A stretch of 64,000 nt of DNA. Source: an uncultured Clostridia bacterium (GTDB lineage Bacteria; Bacillota; Clostridia; Saccharofermentanales; Saccharofermentanaceae). Of this stretch, positions 8,482 through 17,041 are shown piece by piece. Location of the stretch: assembly GCA_946403085.1 (NCBI GenBank), contig CAMIYM010000001.1:124001-188000 (forward strand). The letters are read 5' to 3'. A model generated the notes under the pieces. It worked only from the letters and a program-made list of their open reading frames with translations, was not told the DNA's origin and did not search any database. The position numbers and the translations under genes were made by a program. The stretch's first letter is position 1, and the number at the start of each line of letters is the position of its first letter.

Positions 8482-8487
8482 TATAAT
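8482..8487 (+). promoter_or_regulatory. -10 element of the EF-G-like gene
   Basis: A perfect TATAAT lies 43 bases before the ATG at 8530. No good -35 lies at the usual distance. The ribosome binding site AAGGAGG ends at 8520. Confidence 0.4.
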
Positions 8488-8529
8488 AGGAAAGTATTTA
8501 ATTTTTGACTTCGAAGGAGGAAATGACTG

Positions 8530-10605
8530 ATGGAAAATTATTCCGCAGACAAGATTCGCAACATCGCGTTGTTTGGACACGTAGGTTCCGGCAAGACGAC
8601 ATTAGCTGAGGCTATTCTTTTTTATACCAAAGCTATTAACCGTCAGGGCCGCATCAACGATGGTAATACTACGCTTGACTACGATCCTGAGGAGATCAAA
8701 AGACAGATGTCAGTAGGCCTTTCCGTTGCCTGCTGCGAATACAAGGGAAGCAAGATCAACATTATCGACACTCCAGGTGACTTTGACTTCCTCGGCGAGG
8801 AGATGAGCGGTATCAGAATCGCTGACTCCGGCGTAATCATGATCTCGGCTAAGGGCGGTACATCCGTTGGTTCCGAGAAGGCAATCAGACTCTTGAACGG
8901 CAAGAAGGTTCCTTTCTTATTCTTCATGAACAGAATGGATGAACCGAATGCTGACTTTGAAGCTGTAGCAGCACGTATGATGGAGCGCTACGGACCTTCT
9001 GTTATCCCGCTTTCTTTCCCTATCATGGAAGACGGCAAGATGACAGGTATCGTAGACGTAATGAACCGCAAGGCTTTCTCTATCGATAAGGCTACAGGTA
9101 AGTTCATCGAATATCCTCTTCCTGAGCAGTACAACGAGAGAGTTGACGAACTTCAGGAGAAGGTTAATGAAGTAGTTGCAGAAGCAGACGATGCTTTGAT
9201 GGAGAAGTTCTTCGCAGGTGAGAAGTTCACTGAAGACGAGTTCCGTCATGGCGTACATGCCGGTTTCCGTGAGGGTAAGCTCCACCCGATCTACTGTGGT
9301 TCCGCTTACATGAACTGGGGCGTTGACTTCCTCCTCAACTGCATTTCCAAGGACACACCTCCGGCAGGCAAGAAGCCCGCTTTGGAAGCTACACTTCCTG
9401 ACGGCAGCACACAGATGGTTTCCTGTTCTATTGACGATCCGCTTGCAGCTTTCTGCTTCAAGACTATCTCTGACCCGTTCGTTGGTAAGATCAGTATCTT
9501 CAAGGTTAACGCAGGTACACTCCGTGCTAACTCCACTGTATATAACGCTACAAAGGGTAAGGACGAGAGAATCGGTGGTCTGTTCTTCCTCAAGGGTAAG
9601 GAACAGATCACTACAGACTGCATCACAGCAGGCGATATCGGCGCTGCTTCCAAGCTCGCAAATACAGATACAAACGATACTATCTGCGACCGTGCACGTA
9701 TCCTTGAGATGCCTAAGATCAAGTTTCCTCAGCCTTGTCTTTCCAAGTCTATCGTTCCGCTTAAGAAGGGCGATGAAGATAAGATCATCTCCGGTCTTTC
9801 AAAGCTTGGTGACGAAGACCATTGCTTTACAGTCGAGACAAACCCTGAGACAAAGCAGATGGTACTTTCCGGTATCGGTGATATGCAGCTCAAGGTTCTC
9901 GTAAGCCAGCTCAAGAACAAGTACAACGTAGAGTGCGAACTTGCTGAGCCTAAGGTTCCTTACCGTGAAGCTATCCGCAAGAAGGTTAAGGTACAGGGTA
10001 AGCATAAGAAGCAGTCCGGCGGTCACGGTCAGTATGGTGACGTATGGATCGAGTTCGAACCCAATCCCGAGAGCGAAGATCTCGTATTCGAAGAGAAGGT
10101 ATTCGGCGGTGCCGTACCTAAGAACTTCTTCCCTGCAGTTGAGAAGGGATTGCAGGAATCCATTAAGAAGGGTGTTCTCGCAGGCTATCCTGTAGTTAAC
10201 CTCAAGGCTACATTGGTCGATGGTTCCTATCACGATGTAGACTCTTCCGAAATGGCATTCAAGATCGCAGCTAACCTCGCTTTCAAGGCAGGTATGACTC
10301 AGGGTAACCCTGTTCTTCTCGAACCCATCAGCAAGGTGGAAGTACATATCCCTGAAGAAAAGCAGGGCGATATCATGGGCGACCTTAATAAGAGACGTGG
10401 CCGCATCATGGGTATCGATGCAGATGAGCTCGGTTCTGTTGTTAACGCAGAAGTTCCTACGGCAGAGATGCTTGAATATGCTACAGACCTTAAGTCAATG
10501 ACACAGGGCAGAGGCTGGTTTGCAATGTCACATGTCCGCTATGAGGCAGCTCCTCCGGAAGTTGCCGAGAAGGTAATTGCAGCAAGCAGTGTTGAGGAAG
10601 AATAA
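8530..10605 (+). CDS. Elongation factor G-like GTPase (EF-G2/FusA-like)
   Basis: 691 residues, full EF-G length. The GTPase motifs are G1 GHVGSGKT (residues 16-23), G3 DTPGD and G4 NRMD, where classical EF-G has NKMD. Domain IV carries HKKQSGGHGQYGDVWIEF and the C-terminal domain ends with RGRIMGIDADELGSVVNAEVP, both typical of EF-G. The divergent start (IRNIALFGHVGSGKTTLAEA) and the Arg in G4 suit the second, EF-G-like paralogue common in Firmicutes rather than the main translocase. No str-operon genes (rpsL, rpsG, tuf) flank it, which supports that reading. ATG 8530 is chosen for its nine-base spacing to AAGGAGG; an ATG at 8523 is out of frame. Confidence 0.85.
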   Translation: MENYSADKIRNIALFGHVGSGKTTLAEAILFYTKAINRQGRINDGNTTLDYDPEEIKRQMSVGLSVACCEYKGSKINIIDTPGDFDFLGEEMSGIRIADSGVIMISAKGGTSVGSEKAIRLLNGKKVPFLFFMNRMDEPNADFEAVAARMMERYGPSVIPLSFPIMEDGKMTGIVDVMNRKAFSIDKATGKFIEYPLPEQYNERVDELQEKVNEVVAEADDALMEKFFAGEKFTEDEFRHGVHAGFREGKLHPIYCGSAYMNWGVDFLLNCISKDTPPAGKKPALEATLPDGSTQMVSCSIDDPLAAFCFKTISDPFVGKISIFKVNAGTLRANSTVYNATKGKDERIGGLFFLKGKEQITTDCITAGDIGAASKLANTDTNDTICDRARILEMPKIKFPQPCLSKSIVPLKKGDEDKIISGLSKLGDEDHCFTVETNPETKQMVLSGIGDMQLKVLVSQLKNKYNVECELAEPKVPYREAIRKKVKVQGKHKKQSGGHGQYGDVWIEFEPNPESEDLVFEEKVFGGAVPKNFFPAVEKGLQESIKKGVLAGYPVVNLKATLVDGSYHDVDSSEMAFKIAANLAFKAGMTQGNPVLLEPISKVEVHIPEEKQGDIMGDLNKRRGRIMGIDADELGSVVNAEVPTAEMLEYATDLKSMTQGRGWFAMSHVRYEAAPPEVAEKVIAASSVEEE

Positions 10606-10663
10606 CACTTATTCATTTGCGTTAAGACAATTTACACTTTTTGACACATAATGGCTTAAAATG

Positions 10664-10693
10664 GGCGACAGTTAGTCTTTACTAACTGTCGCC
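10664..10693 (+). other. Perfect 13-bp hairpin between the EF-G-like gene and hydC
   Basis: GGCGACAGTTAGT (10664-10676) pairs without mismatch with ACTAACTGTCGCC (10681-10693) across a CTTT loop. CTTGC, not a T-run, follows. It probably ends the upstream transcript or acts as an attenuator or processing site ahead of the hydrogenase operon. Confidence 0.6.
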
Positions 10694-10748
10694 TTGCAAA
10701 GTAAAATAGTTCAGCTGGAATATTCCCAAAAGAGGCAGGAGGTTTTTT

Positions 10749-11237
10749 ATGGCTAAATTACAAGAAGCTGCTGTCGCTCAGATCACAGAGATCTGTGATC
10801 GTCATAAGGATGACAAGACTCCTTTGATGATGATCCTGAGTGACATTCAGAATGAGTACGGATACATTCCGCTCGAAGTTCAGGAATTGGTATCACAGAA
10901 GACAGGTATTTCGGTTGCAGAGATCTATGGAGTTGTTACATTCTACTCATTCTTTTCTCTTACTCCGAAGGGAAAGTACGTTGTAGGCTGCTGCCTTGGT
11001 ACAGCTTGCTACGTAAAGGGTGCTCAGAATGTTATCGACAAGTTCCAGGAGCTCTTGGGTGTTAAGCCTGGTGAGACAACTGAGGACGGTCTTTTCACAT
11101 TGGACGCTCTCCGTTGCATCGGCGCTTGCGGTATCGCACCTGCAGTTAGCATCAACGGCAAGGTTTACCCTAAGGTAAAGGTTGACCAGGTTCCCGAGAT
11201 TATCAAAGAATTAAAAGAGGAGGCAGCTAAGGCATGA
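10749..11237 (+). CDS. hydC: NADH-linked [FeFe]-hydrogenase, NuoE-like [2Fe-2S] subunit
   Basis: 162 residues of the NuoE/HydC family. The thioredoxin-like fold binds one [2Fe-2S] cluster through two pairs of cysteines visible in CCLGTACYVKGA and CIGACGIAP. The N-terminal helical part includes KTPLMMILSDIQNEYGYIP, standard for the family. It is the small electron-transfer subunit of the HydABC complex, which couples H2 to NAD(H) and ferredoxin in the cytoplasm. The ribosome binding site AGGAGG is close to the ATG. Its TGA overlaps the ATG of hydB (ATGA), so the two are translationally coupled. NADH dehydrogenase subunit E is the alternative family name; the following genes decide for hydrogenase. 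Confidence 0.93.
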   Translation: MAKLQEAAVAQITEICDRHKDDKTPLMMILSDIQNEYGYIPLEVQELVSQKTGISVAEIYGVVTFYSFFSLTPKGKYVVGCCLGTACYVKGAQNVIDKFQELLGVKPGETTEDGLFTLDALRCIGACGIAPAVSINGKVYPKVKVDQVPEIIKELKEEAAKA

Positions 11238-13117
11238 TAAGCACAGTTACTGACCTTAACGAGAAGTTTGAGCTTCTCTCTAAGAGCCTTGACGACAAGA
11301 TCAAGGGCGGTGACGGTAAGCGTCACATCGTTCTCTGCGGTGGTACAGGATGCCTTTCAGCACACTCCACAGAGATCATGGAAAGATTTAACGCTCTTCT
11401 CAAGGAGAAGGGAATTGAGGACAAGGCTACTGTTAACCAGGTAGGTTGTTTTGGTTTCTGTTCACAGGGACCTTTCGTTAAGATCTATCCTGAGGATACT
11501 CTTTATAAGATGGTTAAGATCGAAGACGTAGATGAGATCGTCGAGAAAGACCTTATTGGTGGCGAGATCGTTGAGCGTCTTCTTTATGTTGATCCTAAGA
11601 CACAGGAGAAGGTTACAAAGCAGGAAGATATTCTCTTCTATAAGAAGCAGAGACGTGTAGCTCTCAACGGCTGCGGCGTTATCAATCCTGAAGACATTAA
11701 TGAAGCTATCGGCAACGGCGCTTTCCAGGGAATTAAGCGTGCGCTCACAATGACACAGCAGGAAGTTATCGATGAAGTTTTGGCTTCCGGACTTCGTGGC
11801 CGTGGCGGCGGCGGATTCCCCACAGGCAGAAAGTGGCAGTTCGCTTTGAACGTTGAAGCTGATCAGAAGTACGTTGTATGTAACGGCGACGAGGGCGACC
11901 CGGGTGCATTCATGGATCGTTCAATCCTCGAAGGTAACCCTCTTGGAGTTATCGAAGGTATGATGATCGCCGGTTACGCTTTCGGCGCATCAGAAGGTTA
12001 CTTCTATGTACGTGCTGAGTACCCGATCGCTGTTAAGAGACTTAAGATCGCTATCGAGCAGGCTAGAGCAGAAGGTCTCCTTGGAAAGAACATCCTCGGA
12101 ACAGACTTCAGCTTCGACTGCCAGATCAGACTTGGTGCAGGCGCATTCGTTTGCGGTGAGGAGACAGCTCTCCTTAACTCCATCGAAGGTAAGCGTGGTA
12201 TGCCTCGTCCGAGGCCGCCGTTCCCGGCTGTTAAGGGTCTCTGGGGCAAGCCGACTTGCGTTAACAACGTAGAGACACTTGCTTGCGTTCCTTACATTCT
12301 CAGAGAAGGCGCTGAGAAGTTCGCATCAGTTGGTACTGAGAAGTCCAAGGGTACTAAGGTATTCGCTTTGGGCGGAAAAGTTAATAACGTTGGTCTCGTA
12401 GAAGTACCTATGGGTACAACACTCAGAGAACTCATCTATGATATCGGCGGCGGTATCCCGGATGGTAAGAAGTTCAAGGCTATCCAGACAGGTGGACCTT
12501 CAGGCGGATGCTTGACAGAGGAATACCTCGACGAGCCTATCGATTTCGATAACCTCGTAGCTAAGGGATCCATGATGGGTTCCGGCGGTGCTATCGTAAT
12601 GGACGAAGACAACTGCATGGTTGACGTTGCTAAGTTCTATATGGAATTCATCTGCGACGAGTCCTGCGGTAAGTGCACACCTTGCCGTATCGGTACAAAG
12701 AGAATGCTCGAGATCCTCACAAGAATCACTGAGGGTAAGGGCACAATGAAGGATCTTGATGAGCTCGAAGAACTGAGCCAGACAATCAAGGCTAACTCCC
12801 TCTGCGCTTTGGGCCAGACAGCATCCAACCCTGTTAACTCAACTCTTGCTCACTTCCGTGACGAGTACCTTGCTCACATCGTTGACAAGAAGTGCCCTGC
12901 TCACGTATGTAAGAACCTTATGCAGTACAAGATCGATGCTGAGAAGTGTATCGGCTGCGGTATGTGCGCTAAGGGATGTCCTGCAAGCTGCATCACACGT
13001 ACAGAGTATGTTGCTCCCGGACATAAGCTTGCATCCATGGCAATTGACGCTGATAAGTGCGTTAAGTGCGGTGCGTGCATCAGCACATGTAAGTTCAACG
13101 CAATTTCGAAGGTTTAA
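11234..13117 (+). CDS. hydB: NADH-linked [FeFe]-hydrogenase, NuoF-like flavoprotein subunit
   Basis: 627 residues. A thioredoxin-like [2Fe-2S] domain comes first (CGGTGCLSAHS, QVGCFGFCSQGP). The NuoF core follows, with the FMN/NAD-binding motifs GLRGRGGGGFPTGRKW and NGDEGDPGAFMDR. A [4Fe-4S] site comes next (CGKCTPCRIGTKRM). The C-terminus carries two ferredoxin-type [4Fe-4S] motifs (CIGCGMCAKGCP and CVKCGACISTC). This is the layout of HydB in bifurcating hydrogenases: NADH is oxidised or formed at the FMN, and electrons pass to HydA and ferredoxin. The gene lies between hydC and hydA with 15 bases to the latter, so it forms one operon. Confidence 0.95.
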   Translation: MISTVTDLNEKFELLSKSLDDKIKGGDGKRHIVLCGGTGCLSAHSTEIMERFNALLKEKGIEDKATVNQVGCFGFCSQGPFVKIYPEDTLYKMVKIEDVDEIVEKDLIGGEIVERLLYVDPKTQEKVTKQEDILFYKKQRRVALNGCGVINPEDINEAIGNGAFQGIKRALTMTQQEVIDEVLASGLRGRGGGGFPTGRKWQFALNVEADQKYVVCNGDEGDPGAFMDRSILEGNPLGVIEGMMIAGYAFGASEGYFYVRAEYPIAVKRLKIAIEQARAEGLLGKNILGTDFSFDCQIRLGAGAFVCGEETALLNSIEGKRGMPRPRPPFPAVKGLWGKPTCVNNVETLACVPYILREGAEKFASVGTEKSKGTKVFALGGKVNNVGLVEVPMGTTLRELIYDIGGGIPDGKKFKAIQTGGPSGGCLTEEYLDEPIDFDNLVAKGSMMGSGGAIVMDEDNCMVDVAKFYMEFICDESCGKCTPCRIGTKRMLEILTRITEGKGTMKDLDELEELSQTIKANSLCALGQTASNPVNSTLAHFRDEYLAHIVDKKCPAHVCKNLMQYKIDAEKCIGCGMCAKGCPASCITRTEYVAPGHKLASMAIDADKCVKCGACISTCKFNAISKV

Positions 13118-13132
13118 TCAGGAGGCAAAAGA

Positions 13133-14911
13133 ATGAGTTTAGTCAATATTAAAATTGAAGGTCAGCCCTATCAGGTTGAAGCCGGCCTCACCATTCTGGA
13201 AGCTGCTAAGGCTTGTGGCTATGAGATTCCTTCACTTTGTGCATTTAACCACGGAGAGTGCAACCAGGGTTCATGCCGTGTATGTCTCGTAGAGGCTACA
13301 GGCGCTAGAGGACTCGTTGCATCCTGCGTATATCCTGTATCTGAAGGCATGGAGATCAAGATCTCTTCACCTGCAGCTGTACAGGCTCGTAGAAGATCTG
13401 TAGAGCTTATGCTCTCCAATCACAATAAGAACTGCCAGCAGTGCGACAAGAACGGCCAGTGCGAGCTCCTTCACGTAGCTCAGATCACAGGCGCTAGAGA
13501 AGATGCTTTCCAGGGTGTTCACTCTGAGACACACATCGATACATTGGCTCCCGGACTTATCCGTGATACTTCCAAGTGTATCCTCTGCGGCCGTTGTATC
13601 GCTCGTTGCTCCAACGCTCACGGCATGGGAATCTTAGGATTCGAGAACCGTGGCTTCGCAACATTCGTATCACCTGCTGAGAACAGAAGCTTTGCTGATT
13701 CACCTTGTATCCAGTGCGGTCAGTGCGTCAATGTATGCCCTACAGGCGCTTTGATGGAACACTCCGAGATCGACAAGGTAGATGCAGCTTTCAAGGCTGG
13801 CAAGCACGTTATCGTTCAGGCAGCTCCTGCAGTTCGTGCAGCTATCGGCGAAGAGTTCGACAATCCTGTCGGAACACCTTGCACAGGCAAGATGATCGCA
13901 GCTTTGAGAAGACTCGGCTTCGAGAGAGTATACGATGTTAACTTCGGTGCAGACCTTACAATTATGGAAGAGGGCACAGAGCTCTTAGGCCGTCTCCAGA
14001 ACGGCGGCGTTCTTCCTATGATCACATCCTGCTCACCTGGATGGATCAACTACGCTGAGTATAACTACGGCGATCTCTTACCTCACCTTTCTTCCTGCAA
14101 GTCTCCTCACGAGATGCAGGGTGCCGTTATCAAGTCTTACTGGGCACAGGAGAAGGGCATTGATCCTAAGGATATCTTCGTTGTATCCATCATGCCTTGC
14201 GTTGCTAAGAAGTTCGAGAAGGAAAGAGAGCAGCTCATCACAAACGGCAATCCTGATGTTGATGCAGTTCTCACAACACGTGAGCTCGCAAGAATGATCC
14301 GCCGTGCAGGCATCATGTTCAACCGCCTCCCTGATGAGGAGTGGGATCAGGATATCATGGGCGACTACACAGGCGCCGGTGTTATCTTCGGTGTTACAGG
14401 CGGCGTTATGGAAGCTGCTCTCAGAACTGTTTACTTCAAGCTCACAGGCAAGGAGTCCGAGCCTGTTGAATTCACAGCTGTACGTGGCCACGATGCTGGT
14501 ATCCGTGAGGCTTCTCTCGATATCAACGGCACAACAGTTAACGTTGCTATCGCTTCCGGCATGAAGAGCGCTAAGGTTCTTCTTGACGAGATCCGCGAGG
14601 GCAAGTCAAAGTATCAGTTCATCGAGATCATGGGCTGCCCCGGTGGTTGTATCAACGGTGGTGGACAGCCTTATGTTCGTCCTTGCTTCATGCCTAACGA
14701 GGGTGACGATATTCTCGACACATACAAGGAGAAGAGAGCTCAGGCACTCTATTCCGAGGATGAGCGTCAGACACTCCGTCAGTCTCACAAGAATCCCCAG
14801 ATCATTGAACTTTACGAGAAGTTCCTGGGCGAGCCTAACTCACATAAGGCTCACGAGCTCCTGCACACAACATATGCTGCAAGAGAAGGCTTCAACGAAG
14901 TAAAGAAGTAA
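13133..14911 (+). CDS. hydA: [FeFe]-hydrogenase catalytic subunit (HydA, electron-bifurcating type)
   Basis: 592 residues. An N-terminal plant-type [2Fe-2S] ferredoxin domain (CNQGSCRVC) is followed by a His-ligated [4Fe-4S] site (HNKNCQQCDKNGQC). Two [4Fe-4S] motifs then follow (CILCGRCIARC and CIQCGQCVNVCP). The H-cluster motifs are intact: L1 TSCSPGW (Cys 300), L2 MPCVAKK (Cys 356) and L3 MGCPGGCINGG (Cys 502 and 506). The small-subunit-like tail ends the protein. It reduces protons to H2 or the reverse. With HydB and HydC it matches the trimeric complexes that use NADH and reduced ferredoxin together, allowing H2 release during fermentation. The maturases HydEFG are not in this window. 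Whether this enzyme really bifurcates cannot be decided from sequence. Confidence 0.96.
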   Translation: MSLVNIKIEGQPYQVEAGLTILEAAKACGYEIPSLCAFNHGECNQGSCRVCLVEATGARGLVASCVYPVSEGMEIKISSPAAVQARRRSVELMLSNHNKNCQQCDKNGQCELLHVAQITGAREDAFQGVHSETHIDTLAPGLIRDTSKCILCGRCIARCSNAHGMGILGFENRGFATFVSPAENRSFADSPCIQCGQCVNVCPTGALMEHSEIDKVDAAFKAGKHVIVQAAPAVRAAIGEEFDNPVGTPCTGKMIAALRRLGFERVYDVNFGADLTIMEEGTELLGRLQNGGVLPMITSCSPGWINYAEYNYGDLLPHLSSCKSPHEMQGAVIKSYWAQEKGIDPKDIFVVSIMPCVAKKFEKEREQLITNGNPDVDAVLTTRELARMIRRAGIMFNRLPDEEWDQDIMGDYTGAGVIFGVTGGVMEAALRTVYFKLTGKESEPVEFTAVRGHDAGIREASLDINGTTVNVAIASGMKSAKVLLDEIREGKSKYQFIEIMGCPGGCINGGGQPYVRPCFMPNEGDDILDTYKEKRAQALYSEDERQTLRQSHKNPQIIELYEKFLGEPNSHKAHELLHTTYAAREGFNEVKK

Positions 14912-14936
14912 TTCTTAACTGACAATAAAGCTAATC

Positions 14937-14968
14937 AAGAGGTTGTCTCATATGAGGCAACCTCTTTT
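14937..14968 (+). terminator. Rho-independent terminator of the hydrogenase operon
   Basis: AAGAGGTTG (14937-14945) pairs with CAACCTCTT (14958-14966). The inner CTCATATGAG is itself palindromic, so the stem is almost continuous. TTTTGC follows. Confidence 0.9.
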
Positions 14969-15070
14969 GCATAATTGTCCTGCATGATTCACGGGGAATA
15001 GTACGATTTTGTTATAAGCACCCCTGCTCCGATACATAAATATCCTGTATAAATGGGCGATTTTGAGTAA

Positions 15071-15104
15071 TATAATAGCAAGTGATTAAGTAGGTTATTA
15101 ACCT
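15071..15104 (+). promoter_or_regulatory. -10 element and palindrome before the sensor/GGDEF gene
   Basis: TATAAT at 15071-15076 is followed by AGGTTA-T-TAACCT (15092-15104), a short perfect inverted repeat that would lie just after the transcription start. It may be an operator. The rest of the 210-bp gap after the hyd terminator shows nothing else; I looked for a c-di-GMP riboswitch core and did not see one. Confidence 0.4.
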
Positions 15105-15121
15105 TTCAGGGACGCGGGACG

Positions 15122-17041
15122 ATGAAGCACAGAATAGCAATATTCTCTAACGGATATAGTGGCAGTATAACCCTCAAAGCGATAGAGGGTATTAAGAAAT
15201 ACGCCGCCGTCAAAGACTTCGATACTCACTTCTATATTGGTTTTGCAGCAAGCAACGAGAAGCCGACATTCAATGTCGGTCAGTTCAATATCTATCAGCT
15301 TGCAAAGCTTGAAGAATACGACGGTCTTATAGTTTTTTCGGGCATCCTGAATAACCCTGAACTTGCGGAGAATTCGTGCAGGCTCGCCAAGGAGAGGGGC
15401 GTTCCGGTGGTAAGTATCGGCATGCCGTTCGAAGGAATACCCAACGTAGACATAAATAATGAAGATGGTATGAGGGAACTCGTGGAGCACCTTATTACCA
15501 AGCACGGAGTAAAGGACGTAGTCTATATCGGCGGTACGCCGGATCATGTGGATACAATTGAAAGATATAAGGTCGTCTGCGAAGTTATGGAGAAGCACGG
15601 TCTTAAGCTTGAAGATAAAAACGTCTATTACGGCAACTGGGTAAATGAGACCGCTATAGAGATAGCTGATACTCTCGCAAAGGTGCGTGACAAGCTTCCT
15701 GACGCGATCATATGCGCTAACGACATCATGGCACTTGCAGTCTGCTGCGAGCTCAGAGACCTGGGCTACAAGCTCCCTGAGGACGTTATCGTAACAGGCT
15801 TTGACCATATCGGGGAAGGAAGTGTATCTTTCCCTGCGCTTACTACTGTAGATCAGGATTATATAACCGTTGGATATAACAGCTGCAAGATCCTCTATGA
15901 CATGATAGAGGGAAACCATGATGGTTCCATGTCATCTGTAGTTTCTAAGCTCATAGTCGGAGAGAGCTGCGGCTGTAACAGGGAGGCAGAAAGCCCTTAC
16001 GACATCGGAAGACGCAATTACTGCAGCAGCATTCACGCCAAGAGCAAGCAGGCGGATTTCTTTAACCGCTTTATGCGTACGGAGCGTACGACTATCCTGG
16101 AGTCGTCAGATTATGATGACATGAAGAATGCTCTAAGAGAGTTTTATACAGCCAATCACGATTATATTGGTGAAGATTACTACATAATGCTCAACAAGGC
16201 CTATTTTGATGATGTCTCAGCAGAGGACAGTGAGATCCTTGCCAAGTGTTATGACACATCATTTGATACCACTGTCTCACTTGTAGGCGGTGAGGTATCT
16301 GAGGACGGCATTGATAAGAATCTCATGATCCCGGGCTTTAAGAAGACTCCCGGCCAGCAGCATATCTACTTCTTCTATCCGCTTCATAATGAGCAGTATA
16401 ACTACGGATATGTGGTTTTTAGAGACGGCACATATATTATCGACGAGGCTTTCCGTATCTATGAATATCTCGAAAAGCTGGAGCATTCGTTCATGGAGCT
16501 CAGGATCAATATGCGCCTCGAGATGGTAAACAGGGAACTCAGATACCTTTACGACAAGGATCCGATGACAGGTCTTTACAACAGATTCTGCTTTGTCAGC
16601 CATGCCGTTCCGATCGTTGAAGAGAGCAAGGAACGCGGTAACCAGGCCATGATCATGTTCGCTGATATCAATAACATGAAGAAGATCAATGACCGTTACG
16701 GCCATGCTTTCGGTGACAGAGCGATCAATATAGTTGCTGATGCCATAAAGCGTGGTATCGGTGATGACAATGCGATAGGCATCCGTTACGGCGGTGATGA
16801 ATTCCTTGTGATCGCTGCAGATGCTTCGGCTCAATATGCAGAAAGATTCAAGCGTGAGATAAACGCATTTATCGAGAGGGAGAATATGCTCGGGATAAAT
16901 CCTTTCAAGTTCTCTCTTAGCATCGGATATGTTCTTACTGATCCTGAATCAGCAAAGTCGGTCAACGACTATGTCGAAGAAGCCGACGTGCTGATGTATG
17001 AGATCAAGAATGAGTATCACAAGACTCATCCGGAGCCTTAA
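15122..17041 (+). CDS. LacI-type ligand-sensing domain fused to GGDEF diguanylate cyclase
   Basis: 639 residues. Residues about 1-285 are a LacI/periplasmic-binding-like sensor without a helix-turn-helix or signal peptide. Visible motifs are IVFSGILNNPEL, GVPVVSIGMPFEGIPNVDINNEDGM (read in two parts), DAIICANDIMALAV and DVIVTGFDHI. A middle part of about 170 residues and a short coiled coil follow, then the GGDEF domain with DPMTGLYNR and the intact active site RYGGDEF near residue 560. The product-inhibition RxxD site before GGDEF is absent. It should make c-di-GMP in the cytoplasm in response to a bound small molecule, most likely a sugar by family. No EAL or HD-GYP domain is present. Its stop overlaps the stop of the convergent gene at 17038. 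Confidence 0.88.
   Translation: MKHRIAIFSNGYSGSITLKAIEGIKKYAAVKDFDTHFYIGFAASNEKPTFNVGQFNIYQLAKLEEYDGLIVFSGILNNPELAENSCRLAKERGVPVVSIGMPFEGIPNVDINNEDGMRELVEHLITKHGVKDVVYIGGTPDHVDTIERYKVVCEVMEKHGLKLEDKNVYYGNWVNETAIEIADTLAKVRDKLPDAIICANDIMALAVCCELRDLGYKLPEDVIVTGFDHIGEGSVSFPALTTVDQDYITVGYNSCKILYDMIEGNHDGSMSSVVSKLIVGESCGCNREAESPYDIGRRNYCSSIHAKSKQADFFNRFMRTERTTILESSDYDDMKNALREFYTANHDYIGEDYYIMLNKAYFDDVSAEDSEILAKCYDTSFDTTVSLVGGEVSEDGIDKNLMIPGFKKTPGQQHIYFFYPLHNEQYNYGYVVFRDGTYIIDEAFRIYEYLEKLEHSFMELRINMRLEMVNRELRYLYDKDPMTGLYNRFCFVSHAVPIVEESKERGNQAMIMFADINNMKKINDRYGHAFGDRAINIVADAIKRGIGDDNAIGIRYGGDEFLVIAADASAQYAERFKREINAFIERENMLGINPFKFSLSIGYVLTDPESAKSVNDYVEEADVLMYEIKNEYHKTHPEP

Noticed and set aside
10617..10630. 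Possible Rex operator before the hydrogenase operon
   Set aside because: TTGCGTTAAGACAA is only partly palindromic and does not fit the TTGTTAANNNNTTAACAA pattern.
15000..15121. c-di-GMP riboswitch ahead of the GGDEF gene
   Set aside because: No GEMM-like conserved core was found; only a short palindrome is present.
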